Positions 7,347 to 15,689 of a DNA stretch of 64,000 bases are shown in pieces; position 1 is the stretch's first letter, and every line of letters begins with the position of its first letter. The notes under the pieces were generated by a model. That model searched no databases and was not told the origin of the DNA. It worked only from the letters and a program-made list of their open reading frames with translations. This DNA comes from Luteipulveratus flavus (GTDB lineage: Bacteria; Actinomycetota; Actinomycetes; Actinomycetales; Dermatophilaceae): NCBI RefSeq assembly GCF_029080175.1, contig NZ_JARFJC010000020.1; one strand, given 5' to 3'. Made by a program: the position numbers and the translations under genes.

Positions 7347-10178
7347 GTGGGCAAGACCGCGATCCTGTCGCTGCGCATCATCGGCGACGCCCGCAACGCG
7401 ACCGCCGCACTGCGCACCACCTCCCGCGACGTGGACGACGTGGACCGCTCCACCCGCCGCGCCGGCCCGGCCGTTGCTGGCCTCACCCGGGGCCTGGCCG
7501 GCCTGGCCGGCTCGGCGGCCAAGGCCGGCACGGTCGCCTCGGTCGGGATCGCCGCGGCCGGCGCCGTCCCGCAGCTGCTGTCCCTGGGTGCCTCCCTCGC
7601 GCCACTGACCGGCGCCCTGATCGCGCTGCCGGCCGTCGCGCTCGGTGGCGCCGCCGCGATCGGCGCCCTGAAGGTCGGCACCGCCGGGTTCGGGGAGGCC
7701 ATCAAGAACATGGGCGACCCGGCCAAGTTCGCGCAGTCGCTGAAGTCCCTGGCCCCGGCCGCCCGCGAGACCGCGCTGGCCGTCCAGGGCGTCGCGCCGG
7801 CGTGGAAGGCCATGCAGCAGCAGGTCCAGGGTGTGCTGTTCGACGGGCTCGCCGCCAAGATCAAGCCCGTCTCCGACGCGCTGCTGCCGCAGCTGTCCAG
7901 CGGGCTGCGCTCCAACGCCGAGGCCTGGTCCGGGGTCGCCGGCTCCCTGGCGACCGCCCTGGTCGGGTTCGGCAAGTCCGGCGTGATCTCCACCGTGATG
8001 GAGTCCAGCGCCGACGCGATCGCCAACGCCCAAGGTGCCGTCCAGCCGCTGATCTCCGCGTTCCAGACCCTCGCCGGCGTCGGGTCCGGCGTGCTGCCCG
8101 GACTCGGTGCCGGCGTGACGTCCCTGGCCACGTCGTTCAACACCTTCATCCAGAACGCCAACCGCACCGGACAGCTGTCGCAGTGGCTCAACGACGCCAA
8201 GGCCGCCGCGTCCTCCCTCGGGTCCATCCTGGGGTCCGTCGCCCGGATCATCGGCGGCGTCTTCTCCGCCGCCAACGGGGCCGGTGCCGGGCTCACCGGG
8301 CTGGCATCCACTCTGGAATCCGTTTCTAACGCTGTGAATTCGCCCGCGTTCCAGACCGGGCTGTCCGCGTTCTTCTCCGGCATCGCCGCCGGGTCCAAGG
8401 GCGTCACCTCGGCGCTGCCGGCGATCGCCTCCGCGCTCGGCGCGCTCGGCCCCGTCGTCGGGTCCCTGGCCTCCACCCTCGGCCCGATCTTGGGCACCGC
8501 GCTCACGGCCGTGGCCGGCGCCGTCCAGACCCTCGCGCCCGCCCTGACGCCCCTGGTCGCCGGGCTCGGTGCCGGTCTGCGACCCATCGTCGCCGCGCTC
8601 GGCCCGCTGCTGCAGTCCGTCGCGCAGGCCCTGGTCCCGCTCGCGCCCGTCGTCGGGTCCTTCGCCGCCACCCTCGGCGGTGCCCTCGGGACCGCCCTGC
8701 GCGGCATCACCCCGCTGATCTCGACCCTGGCCACCACCCTGGCCGGCATTCTGTCCGCCGGCCTACGCGCCGTCCAGCCGATCCTGCCCATCCTGGCCAC
8801 CGCCCTGGCCTCGGTCGCGCAGGCGATCACCCCGCTGATCCCCGTGCTCGGGCAGCTGGTCACCTCCCTGTTCCCACCCCTGGCCGCGATCCTCACCGCC
8901 GTGCTGCCCATCGTCGTCAAGCTCGGCTCGGTCATCCTGACCAGCCTGGTCGGCGCGATCACCCCGCTGATCCCCGTGCTCGCCCAGATCGTCACGTCCC
9001 TGTTCCCGGTGTTCCAGCAGGCCCTGACCGCCGCCCTGCCCGCCGTCACCGCCCTGGTGCCGTTCATCGCACAGCTCGGCTCATCCCTCGGCCAGGTGCT
9101 GCTCGCCGCGCTGAAGGCCCTCGCGCCCGTGCTGCCGCAGCTGGTCACCGCGATGCTCTCGGTCACGACCGCCGTGCTGCCGCTGCTGCCGCCGCTGCTG
9201 CGCCTGGCGACCGCCATCCTTCCCCCGCTCACCTCGGCGATCGTCGTCGTCCTCGGCGTCCTCGGCCGGATCATCGGTGTGTTCGCCTCCGTGGTGGCCG
9301 TCGTCGCCCGCGTCATCGCCACCATCGTCACCCTGCCCGCCCGGTTCTCCTCGGTGTTCTCCTCCGTCGCCGGTGCGGTCTCCTCCGGCATCGGCACGGC
9401 GATCACCTGGCTGTCCGGGCTGCCCGGCCGCGCCGCCTCGGCGATCTCATCGTTCGGCTCGCGGATCGTCGGCGTGGCCCGGACGGCCCTGTCGTCCATG
9501 GGCTCGGCGATCTCCACCGGTGTCAGTGCCGCGCTGACCTGGCTGTCCGGGCTGCCCGGCCGCGCCGCCTCCGGCATGGCCAACCTGGGCTCCCGAATCG
9601 TCGGCGTGGCCCGGACGGCCCTGTCGTCCATGGGGACGGCGATCTCCTCCGGCATCGGCTCGGCCGTCACCACCGTGTCCGGGCTGCCCGGCCGCGCCGC
9701 CTCCGCCCTCGCCGGCATCGGCGGTGCCCTGGTCTCCGCCGGCGCGTCGCTGATCTCCGGCTTCATCCGTGGCATCGGCTCCAAGATCGGCGCCGTCAAG
9801 GACAAGCTCGGCGGGCTCACGAAGTCGCTGACGTCGTGGAAGGGTCCGCCGCGCAAGGACGCCCGGCTCCTGACGCCCGCCGGCCGGCTGATCATCGCCG
9901 GGTTCATGCGCGGCATCGACCTCCAGGTGCCCGCGCTGCGCCGCCAGCTCGGCATGGTCACCCGGATGGTGGAGAACGGGGTGACGCCATCGGTCGGCGC
10001 GCCGGCCCTCGCCGTCCAGGCCGCACCGTCTGCCGGCGCCCGCACCGAGCGCCGGCTGTCCCCGGCTGTCACCGTCAACGTCCACTTCAACGGCATCGTC
10101 GGCGACCCCGACGCCGTGGCCCGCCAGCTGGAGCGGCTGCTGAAGCGACGCGGCATCCTGATCGGCGCCCGCCCATGA
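7347..10178 (+). CDS. Tail tape measure protein
   Basis: The longest phage gene (943 codons, GTG start). Its product sets tail length and lies inside the tail tube. The protein is alanine/leucine/valine-rich with long hydrophobic helical stretches (about 50-110 and 340-640), the usual pattern. Near the C-terminus (about 690-790) three 44-residue repeats with SGLPGRAAS and RIVGVARTALSSMG occur. The C-terminal segment with SGFIRGIGSKIG and GPPRKDARLL is also typical. From length, a tail of very roughly 140 nm is expected. It directly follows the chaperone pair. Confidence 0.92.
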   Translation: MGKTAILSLRIIGDARNATAALRTTSRDVDDVDRSTRRAGPAVAGLTRGLAGLAGSAAKAGTVASVGIAAAGAVPQLLSLGASLAPLTGALIALPAVALGGAAAIGALKVGTAGFGEAIKNMGDPAKFAQSLKSLAPAARETALAVQGVAPAWKAMQQQVQGVLFDGLAAKIKPVSDALLPQLSSGLRSNAEAWSGVAGSLATALVGFGKSGVISTVMESSADAIANAQGAVQPLISAFQTLAGVGSGVLPGLGAGVTSLATSFNTFIQNANRTGQLSQWLNDAKAAASSLGSILGSVARIIGGVFSAANGAGAGLTGLASTLESVSNAVNSPAFQTGLSAFFSGIAAGSKGVTSALPAIASALGALGPVVGSLASTLGPILGTALTAVAGAVQTLAPALTPLVAGLGAGLRPIVAALGPLLQSVAQALVPLAPVVGSFAATLGGALGTALRGITPLISTLATTLAGILSAGLRAVQPILPILATALASVAQAITPLIPVLGQLVTSLFPPLAAILTAVLPIVVKLGSVILTSLVGAITPLIPVLAQIVTSLFPVFQQALTAALPAVTALVPFIAQLGSSLGQVLLAALKALAPVLPQLVTAMLSVTTAVLPLLPPLLRLATAILPPLTSAIVVVLGVLGRIIGVFASVVAVVARVIATIVTLPARFSSVFSSVAGAVSSGIGTAITWLSGLPGRAASAISSFGSRIVGVARTALSSMGSAISTGVSAALTWLSGLPGRAASGMANLGSRIVGVARTALSSMGTAISSGIGSAVTTVSGLPGRAASALAGIGGALVSAGASLISGFIRGIGSKIGAVKDKLGGLTKSLTSWKGPPRKDARLLTPAGRLIIAGFMRGIDLQVPALRRQLGMVTRMVENGVTPSVGAPALAVQAAPSAGARTERRLSPAVTVNVHFNGIVGDPDAVARQLERLLKRRGILIGARP
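9411..9706 (+). repeat. Tandem 132-bp repeats inside the tape measure gene
   Basis: A unit beginning CTGTCCGGGCTGCCCGGC recurs at 9411, 9543 and (with one changed base) 9675, a period of exactly 132 bp or 44 codons. The first two units are nearly identical over long stretches, including GGCGTGGCCCGGACGGCCCT. Such in-frame units can change tail length by recombination without breaking the gene. Confidence 0.85.
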
Positions 10179-11482
10179 GATCGAGGATGTGGCGCCGGCT
10201 CGGGGCCACCGAGTCGCTGTTCTACTTCTACTCCGCCCAGCACGGCGCGATCCGGGATGACCGGCTCTGCTCGATCACCCTGACCCGCGGCTCCGACGTC
10301 CCGGTCGGACTGTCCAACAACCTCCTGTCGGTCAAGGTCCGCGGCGCCCTGGACTCGGTCGGCACGGACAACACGGAGGCGTACCTGGTCCTCACGGACT
10401 ACGCCATGGGGCTGCTCTCGCCGCGCATCGGCGCCGGCCCCGGCGGCATCAACGCCGCGCCCATGTCGGCCCGCTGGTCCGGCCGCATCGCCGGCCAGAC
10501 CGTCACCGACACCGGCACCGGCCGCGAGCCGGTCTGGTCCACCGAGATCGCCGGCACCGACTGGCTGTCCCTGCTGCCCGCCCTGGAGGGCAAGGCGACG
10601 ATGACCAAGACCGGAGACACCCAGCTGCTGGCCATGTACCGGTCGCTGTTGGCCAACACCGGGCTACGGCTGGCCTCCCTGGACGCCCGCGGGTCGCTGT
10701 TCCACCACCTGCGCTGGATATCCACCGACCCCGCGTCCAAGGACTTCGACTCGAGTACCGTCCTCGGTCACTTCCTGGCCGACCTCGGCTACCTCATGCG
10801 CACCCGCCGCGACAGCATCCCGCAGGTCATCTCCACCGACTACCAGGCCTCCCGGCAGGCCGGGTGGAAGGTGTGGTGCCCGCTGCCGCTGCAACGGTCG
10901 CAGTGCCTGGCGCCGGTCTCCTGGTCCCAGCCCGTGACGCTGCCGCGCCGGCTGCAGTACCTCAACCGTGACACCGCCAACGAGAACGTGACCTACACCT
11001 CCACCATCACCGTCGGCACGCCCTCCACCAAGCTCGCGTCCTGGCCGACCGAGGTCCTCGACTTCCGCGACGTGTACGTGTACGGATCGCTCACTGACGC
11101 CATGGTGGCCCGTGCCTCCCGAGCCGCCTCCGACCGGTACATCGTCCGGTCGGTGCGCGTGGACGTCCTGGCCCTGTTCGAGTCGCCCGACCTGGCCGAC
11201 CGTCAGCAGCTCGCGCAGCTGCTGCTCCTGGACGCCGGCGACCCGATCACCCTCGGCTACGACTGGCCCGTGTACGTGCGCCGCGTGTACTTCGCCAGCC
11301 GGATCACCGAGACCATCACCCCGGACGGCTGGACGCTCGACATCGACCTGACCCCCGGCAACCACATTACCGGCCAGCACTCACCCGCCGACCTGGCCGG
11401 GACGACCTGGGACACCGCCTACCCCGCCGGGACGACCTGGGACACCCCGCCCGCCTCGAAGACCTGGAGCACCGCACCATGA
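10175..11482 (+). CDS. Minor tail protein (distal tail/tail-tip)
   Basis: A 435-residue protein directly after the tape measure, overlapping it by 4 bases (ATGA). It begins MRSRMWRRLGATESLFYFY, is rich in beta segments, and ends in two copies of the short motif AGTTWDT with a final KTWSTAP. Distal tail and baseplate-hub proteins of Gram-positive siphoviruses lie here. No enzyme motif is visible. The specific role (hub or distal tail ring) cannot be separated from sequence alone. Confidence 0.68.
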   Translation: MRSRMWRRLGATESLFYFYSAQHGAIRDDRLCSITLTRGSDVPVGLSNNLLSVKVRGALDSVGTDNTEAYLVLTDYAMGLLSPRIGAGPGGINAAPMSARWSGRIAGQTVTDTGTGREPVWSTEIAGTDWLSLLPALEGKATMTKTGDTQLLAMYRSLLANTGLRLASLDARGSLFHHLRWISTDPASKDFDSSTVLGHFLADLGYLMRTRRDSIPQVISTDYQASRQAGWKVWCPLPLQRSQCLAPVSWSQPVTLPRRLQYLNRDTANENVTYTSTITVGTPSTKLASWPTEVLDFRDVYVYGSLTDAMVARASRAASDRYIVRSVRVDVLALFESPDLADRQQLAQLLLLDAGDPITLGYDWPVYVRRVYFASRITETITPDGWTLDIDLTPGNHITGQHSPADLAGTTWDTAYPAGTTWDTPPASKTWSTAP

Positions 11483-12786
11483 GCACCGACGCCCAAGCGC
11501 AGGCCCTCGGATTCGCCACCCCGACCGGATCGTCCGCGATCGGTGGCGGCGACGACGCGATCAGCCAGAACGCCCGCGCCGCGACCGACCACATCCGGCT
11601 GCTGGCCTCTCGCGCCACGACCCTGGAGAACCGGCCGGCGCTGCCCGGACCGGCCGGCCCCGGCGTCTCCGCCGAGGTCGCCCGGCTCGCCTCCCACCGG
11701 CCCCTGACCGCCCTGCGCAAGGCCGTAGCCGCCGGCTACCTGGTCATCGGGGTCGAGGCAGACAGCACCGGGGAAGGGATCGGCGTCACGACCCGCGCGA
11801 ACCGCTACCAGGACCGGCTGCGCGACCGCCTGCGCGCCTACTACGACCCCGCCGGCACCGGTGACAAGGGCATCGGCTACGTCCCGTGCGTGTACGCCGG
11901 CGCGCCGCAGATCACCCCGGCCCCGACCATCGGCGGTGTCCGCGCCGACGACGGGTCGAAGGACTGGGCCTACATCAGCGAGGGTGGCCCCGGGTACCGG
12001 TCCGTCCAGCTCAACAACGCGAACGCCCCGGTGACGTACGCCGGGACGTCCTGCCGGTACATCACCGTGAGCTACACGCGCCGCTCCGAGGGTGGCGCGT
12101 CTGGCCGGTTCGAGGTCCGCGACGTCGCCGCCAACACGTCCCTGGTGACCATCGACACCGCCCACACCGAGCGCGCCGAGGCAATCCAGACCATCGACCT
12201 GGGCAGCGTCGCCACCCGTCAGCTGCGCATCGTCTGGCTCTCCGGCCGGCCCCGCGTCGCCGGCCTGACGTTCCGCACCGCCCTGTCCGGTGTGACCGTC
12301 ATCGACGCCACGCACTCCGGTGCCCGTGCCGACCAGTACCTCGCGCACCCCGACTCGGCCGACGCGCTCGCGCTGTTCAACCCCGCCGCGATCGTGTGCC
12401 GGCTGTTCTCCAACGACATGGCCGGCGACTTCGCCCGGCCCATCTCCGCCGCCGAGGCCACCGATGCCCTGGCCGCGCACCTCGCGCAGCTGTGGGCCCG
12501 GATGCCCACCCTCGGTGTCTGGTTCCTGCACGCGGCCATGCGCCCGCAGGACGCCCGCTCGGAGGGGCCGAACGACTACCCCGCCAAGTACGAGGAGTTC
12601 GCGGCCGCGACCCGCGCCAAGATCGGCGCCGAGCCGCGCGTCGCCGTGCTGTACGAGGACGCGATCTGGCGCCCGACCCCGACCGGTGCCGACCTGTACG
12701 GCGTCACCACGGACGGCATCCACCCATCCGACTTCGGCGCCGACCTCATCGCCGCCGAGCTCACCCGAGCACTCACCACACCCTGA
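11479..12786 (+). CDS. Tail-associated SGNH/GDSL-type hydrolase
   Basis: The 435-residue product has SGNH-hydrolase signatures in order: VEADSTGEG with the likely nucleophile S96, LFSNDM in the middle, and TTDGIHPSDFG near the end with D412 and H415 as the remaining triad residues. The first 75 residues look like a tail-attachment part, with a proline-rich linker. SGNH enzymes on phage tails typically remove acyl groups from cell-surface polymers during adsorption. The usual GDS is replaced by ADS. The gene overlaps its upstream neighbour by 4 bases and precedes the lysis genes. Confidence 0.74.
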   Translation: MSTDAQAQALGFATPTGSSAIGGGDDAISQNARAATDHIRLLASRATTLENRPALPGPAGPGVSAEVARLASHRPLTALRKAVAAGYLVIGVEADSTGEGIGVTTRANRYQDRLRDRLRAYYDPAGTGDKGIGYVPCVYAGAPQITPAPTIGGVRADDGSKDWAYISEGGPGYRSVQLNNANAPVTYAGTSCRYITVSYTRRSEGGASGRFEVRDVAANTSLVTIDTAHTERAEAIQTIDLGSVATRQLRIVWLSGRPRVAGLTFRTALSGVTVIDATHSGARADQYLAHPDSADALALFNPAAIVCRLFSNDMAGDFARPISAAEATDALAAHLAQLWARMPTLGVWFLHAAMRPQDARSEGPNDYPAKYEEFAAATRAKIGAEPRVAVLYEDAIWRPTPTGADLYGVTTDGIHPSDFGADLIAAELTRALTTP

Positions 12787-12799
12787 CGGGAGACACACC

Positions 12800-13630
12800 G
12801 TGACCACCCTCACCACCGACAGCCCGCTCGCCACGTCCTACGTCCAGGCCACCAACTACTACGAGGGCCGCAACCGACCCATCCGCGTGGCCGTGTTCCA
12901 CACCATGGAGTACCCCGAGCGGCCGACCGGCGCCGAGTGGTGCCTGAACTACTTCGCCGGCAAGCTCGGCAAAGCCCCGATGGCCTCGGTCCACTACACC
13001 TGCGACGCCGACAGCATCGGCCAGGGCGTGCGCGAGAAGGACACCGCCTTCACCACCCCCGGCGCCAACGCGGACGGCATCAGCGTGGAGCACGCCGGCT
13101 ACGCCGCGCAGCGCGACGACGCGACCGGCTGGCAGGACGACTACTCCACCCGGCTGCTGGACAACTCCGCCCGCCTGTTCGCCGACATCTGCACCCGCAA
13201 CCGCATCCCCCTGGTCCACCTGAGCGACGCCCAGCTCGCCGCCGGCGCCCGCGGCATCATCGGCCACGACCAGGCCACCCGGGTCTACCGCAAGTCCACC
13301 CACACCGACCCCGGCACCCACTTCCCCTGGTCCCGGTTCATGGCCGCCGTCGTCAAGGCCGCCGGCCGGCCCGCGCCGGCCCCCTCGGGGCAGGTGCTGT
13401 CCCTCGGCTCGGTCGGTGAGAACGTCCGCCACCTCCAGCAGGGCCTCAACCGGGTGTTCCCGACGTACTCCCGGCTCTCCACCGATGGGTCCTACGGTCC
13501 CCGGACCGTCGCCGTCATCCGGGAGTTCCAGACCCGCGCCAAGGCCGCCGGCCGCTACACCAGCGGCGTGGACGGCATCACCGGCCCCGCCACCCGCAAG
13601 GCCCTGGCCTCCTACGGCGTGACGTTCTGA
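12800..13630 (+). CDS. Endolysin: N-acetylmuramoyl-L-alanine amidase with peptidoglycan-binding domain
   Basis: A 276-residue two-domain lysin. Residues about 25-185 form an amidase_2 (PGRP-like) zinc domain with H34 in AVFHTMEY, H156 in IIGHDQ, and H168/D170 in STHTDPG as metal and catalytic residues. Residues about 198-272 form a PG_binding_1 domain with VGENVRHLQQGLN and GSYGPRTVAVIREFQ. It cuts the peptidoglycan stem peptide at lysis. There is no signal peptide, so release depends on the downstream holin. The GTG start follows GGGAGA. Confidence 0.92.
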   Translation: MTTLTTDSPLATSYVQATNYYEGRNRPIRVAVFHTMEYPERPTGAEWCLNYFAGKLGKAPMASVHYTCDADSIGQGVREKDTAFTTPGANADGISVEHAGYAAQRDDATGWQDDYSTRLLDNSARLFADICTRNRIPLVHLSDAQLAAGARGIIGHDQATRVYRKSTHTDPGTHFPWSRFMAAVVKAAGRPAPAPSGQVLSLGSVGENVRHLQQGLNRVFPTYSRLSTDGSYGPRTVAVIREFQTRAKAAGRYTSGVDGITGPATRKALASYGVTF

Positions 13631-13632
13631 GC

Positions 13633-13971
13633 ATGAGGAACAACGGAACCCTGGTCGCCGGCGTCGTCGTGTTCGTGACGTCGGTGGCCGGCGTCGTCAC
13701 CCTGGAGCTCGCCGGCCGCGACCCCGGCCAGGTGCTGACCCTGGCCGGCCCGGTCGTGGCCGCGCTGCTGGTCTCCGGTCACGTCTCCAACGTCACCGAC
13801 CGGCAGAACGAGCAGATCAGCCGCATCGAGAAGCAGACCAACGGCGTCCTGGACGACCGGATCAAGACCCAGACCCTCGCGGCCCTCGCCGAGGCCGGCG
13901 TCGTCACCCCGGACGGTCCCCCGCACGCCGCACCCCGGCTCGACCAGGCCATGGGCGAGCCGCGAGCCTGA
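13633..13971 (+). CDS. Holin-like small membrane protein
   Basis: A 112-residue protein with two hydrophobic segments (about 8-26 and 32-50) followed by a charged, coiled-coil-like region (about 53-75) and a proline-rich tail. It is encoded two bases after the endolysin. This is the usual arrangement of a holin, which permeabilises the membrane to let the amidase reach the wall. It ends shortly before a strong terminator. The name rests on topology and position. Confidence 0.75.
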   Translation: MRNNGTLVAGVVVFVTSVAGVVTLELAGRDPGQVLTLAGPVVAALLVSGHVSNVTDRQNEQISRIEKQTNGVLDDRIKTQTLAALAEAGVVTPDGPPHAAPRLDQAMGEPRA

Positions 13972-13989
13972 CCTGAGCCACGCACAAGA

Positions 13990-14026
13990 CCGCGCCGGCA
14001 CCTGGGGGACTCGGGTGCCGGCGCGG
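13990..14026. terminator. Bidirectional intrinsic terminator between lysis genes and integrase
   Basis: CCGCGCCGGCACC at 13990-14002 and its perfect complement at 14014-14026 form a 13-bp stem with an 11-base loop. It lies between the convergent holin and integrase genes. There is no clear T-run, as is common in actinomycete terminators. Confidence 0.8.
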
Positions 14027-14040
14027 CCGTCTGTGGTGGG

Positions 14041-14823
14041 CTACGCCGCTGCCGCCTCCACCGCCGCCCGTACGGCTCCCTGCGGCGTCAGGACGTACCC
14101 GGCGGTGGTCTCCGGCTTGGAATGCCCCAGCAGGTCCTGGACGGCCCGCAGGTCCCGGGTCGCGGCGTACGCCGTGGTGGCGCACCGGTGCCGCAGGCTG
14201 TGTGTGGTCACCCCGTCCGGTAGCAGCGCGGACACCAGCTTGGCCAGGTGGTGCGGTGTCAGGTGCCCGCCGCGAGGCGTCGGAAACGTCCAGTCCTCCC
14301 CACGCCGGCGGATCCGGGCGGCCACGTCCGCGGTGACCGGCACGAGCCGGACGTGACCACCCTTGCCGACCACCCGCAGCGACCACCCCGACAGGTCCGG
14401 CTCCAGGTCCCGCCCGCGCACCCGCGCGATCTCCCCACGCCGTAGCCCGCACTGAGCGCCCAGCATCAGCGCCAGCTGCTCGCGCTCATCGGCGATCGCC
14501 AGCGCCGAGCGATAGGCCACCTCCGGTGTGGGCCGTGGTCGCGCCCGCGGTACCCGCACCGGAGGCAGCAGCTCAGCCGGGGAGTCCTCCCGCCGGCCCG
14601 TCGCGCGCGCCCACCCGTAGAAGCTCCGCAGCGCCGACCGGGCCGACTTCATCGTGTTCGGTGCCCACGTCTGCGACCCGAGCCACGCGGCCAGGTCGTC
14701 CACCGTCACCGCCAGCAGGTCCGGGTGAGCATCGGACAGCCGACCGACGTAGTACCGCCTCAGCTGCACCGTGGTCGCCGGCGCGCCGCCGGCGAGAAGG
14801 AACGTCACCCACAGGCGAATCAC
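14041..14823 (-). CDS. int: Tyrosine-type phage integrase
   Basis: A 260-residue site-specific recombinase with an N-terminal core-binding SAM-like domain (about 1-85) and a C-terminal catalytic domain. The catalytic set is complete: R128 in CGLRRGE, K154 in VGKGG, H208-x-x-R211 in THSLRHR, H234 in LLGHS, and the nucleophile Y243 in TTAGYV. The GTG start at 14823 is chosen because AGAGGAGAG precedes it at good spacing; the frame continues upstream to an ATG at 14880 without such a site. It lies about 140 bases from the tRNA fragment it presumably recombines. Confidence 0.92.
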   Translation of the reverse strand: MIRLWVTFLLAGGAPATTVQLRRYYVGRLSDAHPDLLAVTVDDLAAWLGSQTWAPNTMKSARSALRSFYGWARATGRREDSPAELLPPVRVPRARPRPTPEVAYRSALAIADEREQLALMLGAQCGLRRGEIARVRGRDLEPDLSGWSLRVVGKGGHVRLVPVTADVAARIRRRGEDWTFPTPRGGHLTPHHLAKLVSALLPDGVTTHSLRHRCATTAYAATRDLRAVQDLLGHSKPETTAGYVLTPQGAVRAAVEAAAA

Positions 14824-14963
14824 TGCACTCTCTCCTCTTGTCAACGCGGTCCCCGAGCGCGCCACAAGGATGCCCCCCATCCCCCCGTTCCCCGACCGTC
14901 AGGCGGCCGTGAGCAACGTCACACGTCGGAAGGCCTCAATGCCTCTGACCTGCGCCAACTCCC

Positions 14964-15003
14964 AATCCGTAGGTTGTGGGTTCGAGCCCCACGGGGCCCA
15001 CCA
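14964..15003 (+). other. attR core: 3' half of a tRNA gene (probably tRNA-Lys)
   Basis: The sequence forms the 3' strand of an anticodon stem (TCCGT), a 5-base variable loop, a perfect T-arm (GTGGG, loop TTCGAGC, CCCAC at 14976-14992), an acceptor strand GGGGCCC, discriminator A and CCA (15001-15003). The bases upstream do not form the 5' half or the anticodon stem, so this is a fragment. The pattern matches actinomycete tRNA-Lys genes. An intact copy should lie at the left prophage end, outside the window. Confidence 0.82.
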
Positions 15004-15021
15004 GCGCCGCATACTTCCGCC

Positions 15022-15579
15022 GTGTACCGAGAGCCGAGGGCGATTGCTCTCGCGCTGCTCCTGCTGCTCACCGGCTGTGATTCCCAGCCTGCCCATCCCG
15101 CCCGGAGCGGGGCAGCGTCGACGACGGAGAGCGTGATGGACGAGGAGTCGGACCTGCCGAGGGCCGTACCCGCATTCGCGAACCACTTCACCGATCCGGT
15201 CTACGACGACCCGGCCGGAGAGTTCGCGCCGTTCGGCACCGACGAGGGCTGGGACTTGCTCCACGGATGGGACGAGAGGCGCGACGAGCTCGGCCCCCGC
15301 TCGACCGTGGCCGACCTCATCGACGAGCCTGGGCTCGCCGAGGTCGTCGCCGGGCTCGGTACGCCTGAACCCGCGGGGCCGATCCCCGTTCCCGGCGGCC
15401 AGGTGGATGCAGCAACGATCGTCATCGGGGCAGGATTCACCCTCCTGCGCCTGACCGGACACATCGACGAGGCGGGGCGGCAGCAGACCCTCAAGGCTCT
15501 CGATCTGCTCATCGAGTGTTACGACGCGCCGCCCGAGCTCGTCCGTCAGAAAGCCGATCTCGAGACCTGGCGGGGCTGA
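15022..15579 (+). CDS. Putative lipoprotein
   Basis: A 185-residue protein with a short signal peptide and the lipobox LLTGC (C18), so it is probably lipid-anchored outside the membrane. The mature part is acidic and has no recognised domain; a segment from VAGLGTPEPAG to FTLLRLTG is the most structured looking. The GTG start lies only 19 bases after the CCA of the tRNA fragment and lacks a Shine-Dalgarno motif; CATACT six bases upstream could be a -10 hexamer of a leaderless transcript. It may be the first chromosomal gene next to the prophage. Confidence 0.62.
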   Translation: MYREPRAIALALLLLLTGCDSQPAHPARSGAASTTESVMDEESDLPRAVPAFANHFTDPVYDDPAGEFAPFGTDEGWDLLHGWDERRDELGPRSTVADLIDEPGLAEVVAGLGTPEPAGPIPVPGGQVDAATIVIGAGFTLLRLTGHIDEAGRQQTLKALDLLIECYDAPPELVRQKADLETWRG

Positions 15580-15689
15580 CACGAACGAGAGCCTGGCGCC
15601 GCTCCGCTCGGTCGGCGTATCACGGTCGTCGGGCTCGGGTTCCTCTCCAACGGTAGGTGCTACGGCACCGCGGTGAGGAGATGAGTGTC

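Larger units (their letters stand above)
1..15003. mobile_element. Prophage, right-hand part (siphovirus, HK97-like), ending at attR
   Basis: Packaging, head, tail, lysis and integration genes follow one another in the order usual for HK97-like siphoviruses, almost all on the plus strand with short gaps or 4-base overlaps. The block ends with a minus-strand tyrosine integrase and a 3' tRNA fragment, beyond which gene content becomes chromosomal. The left end, with repressor, excisionase, replication genes and the intact tRNA, is outside the window. No late gene seen here is broken, so the structural module looks functional. The boundary at 15003 is inferred from the tRNA fragment. Confidence 0.93.

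Noticed and set aside
7208..10243. Long open frame (about 1000 codons) on the minus strand across the tape measure gene
   Set aside because: It mirrors a well-supported plus-strand gene in GC-rich sequence where the third-codon bias opens other frames. No family features are visible in its translation.
14920..15003. Complete tRNA gene near the integrase
   Set aside because: The 3' half folds, but the preceding bases (GCCAA before the loop) cannot pair with TCCGT and no D-arm or matching acceptor strand is found, so it is a fragment left by integration.
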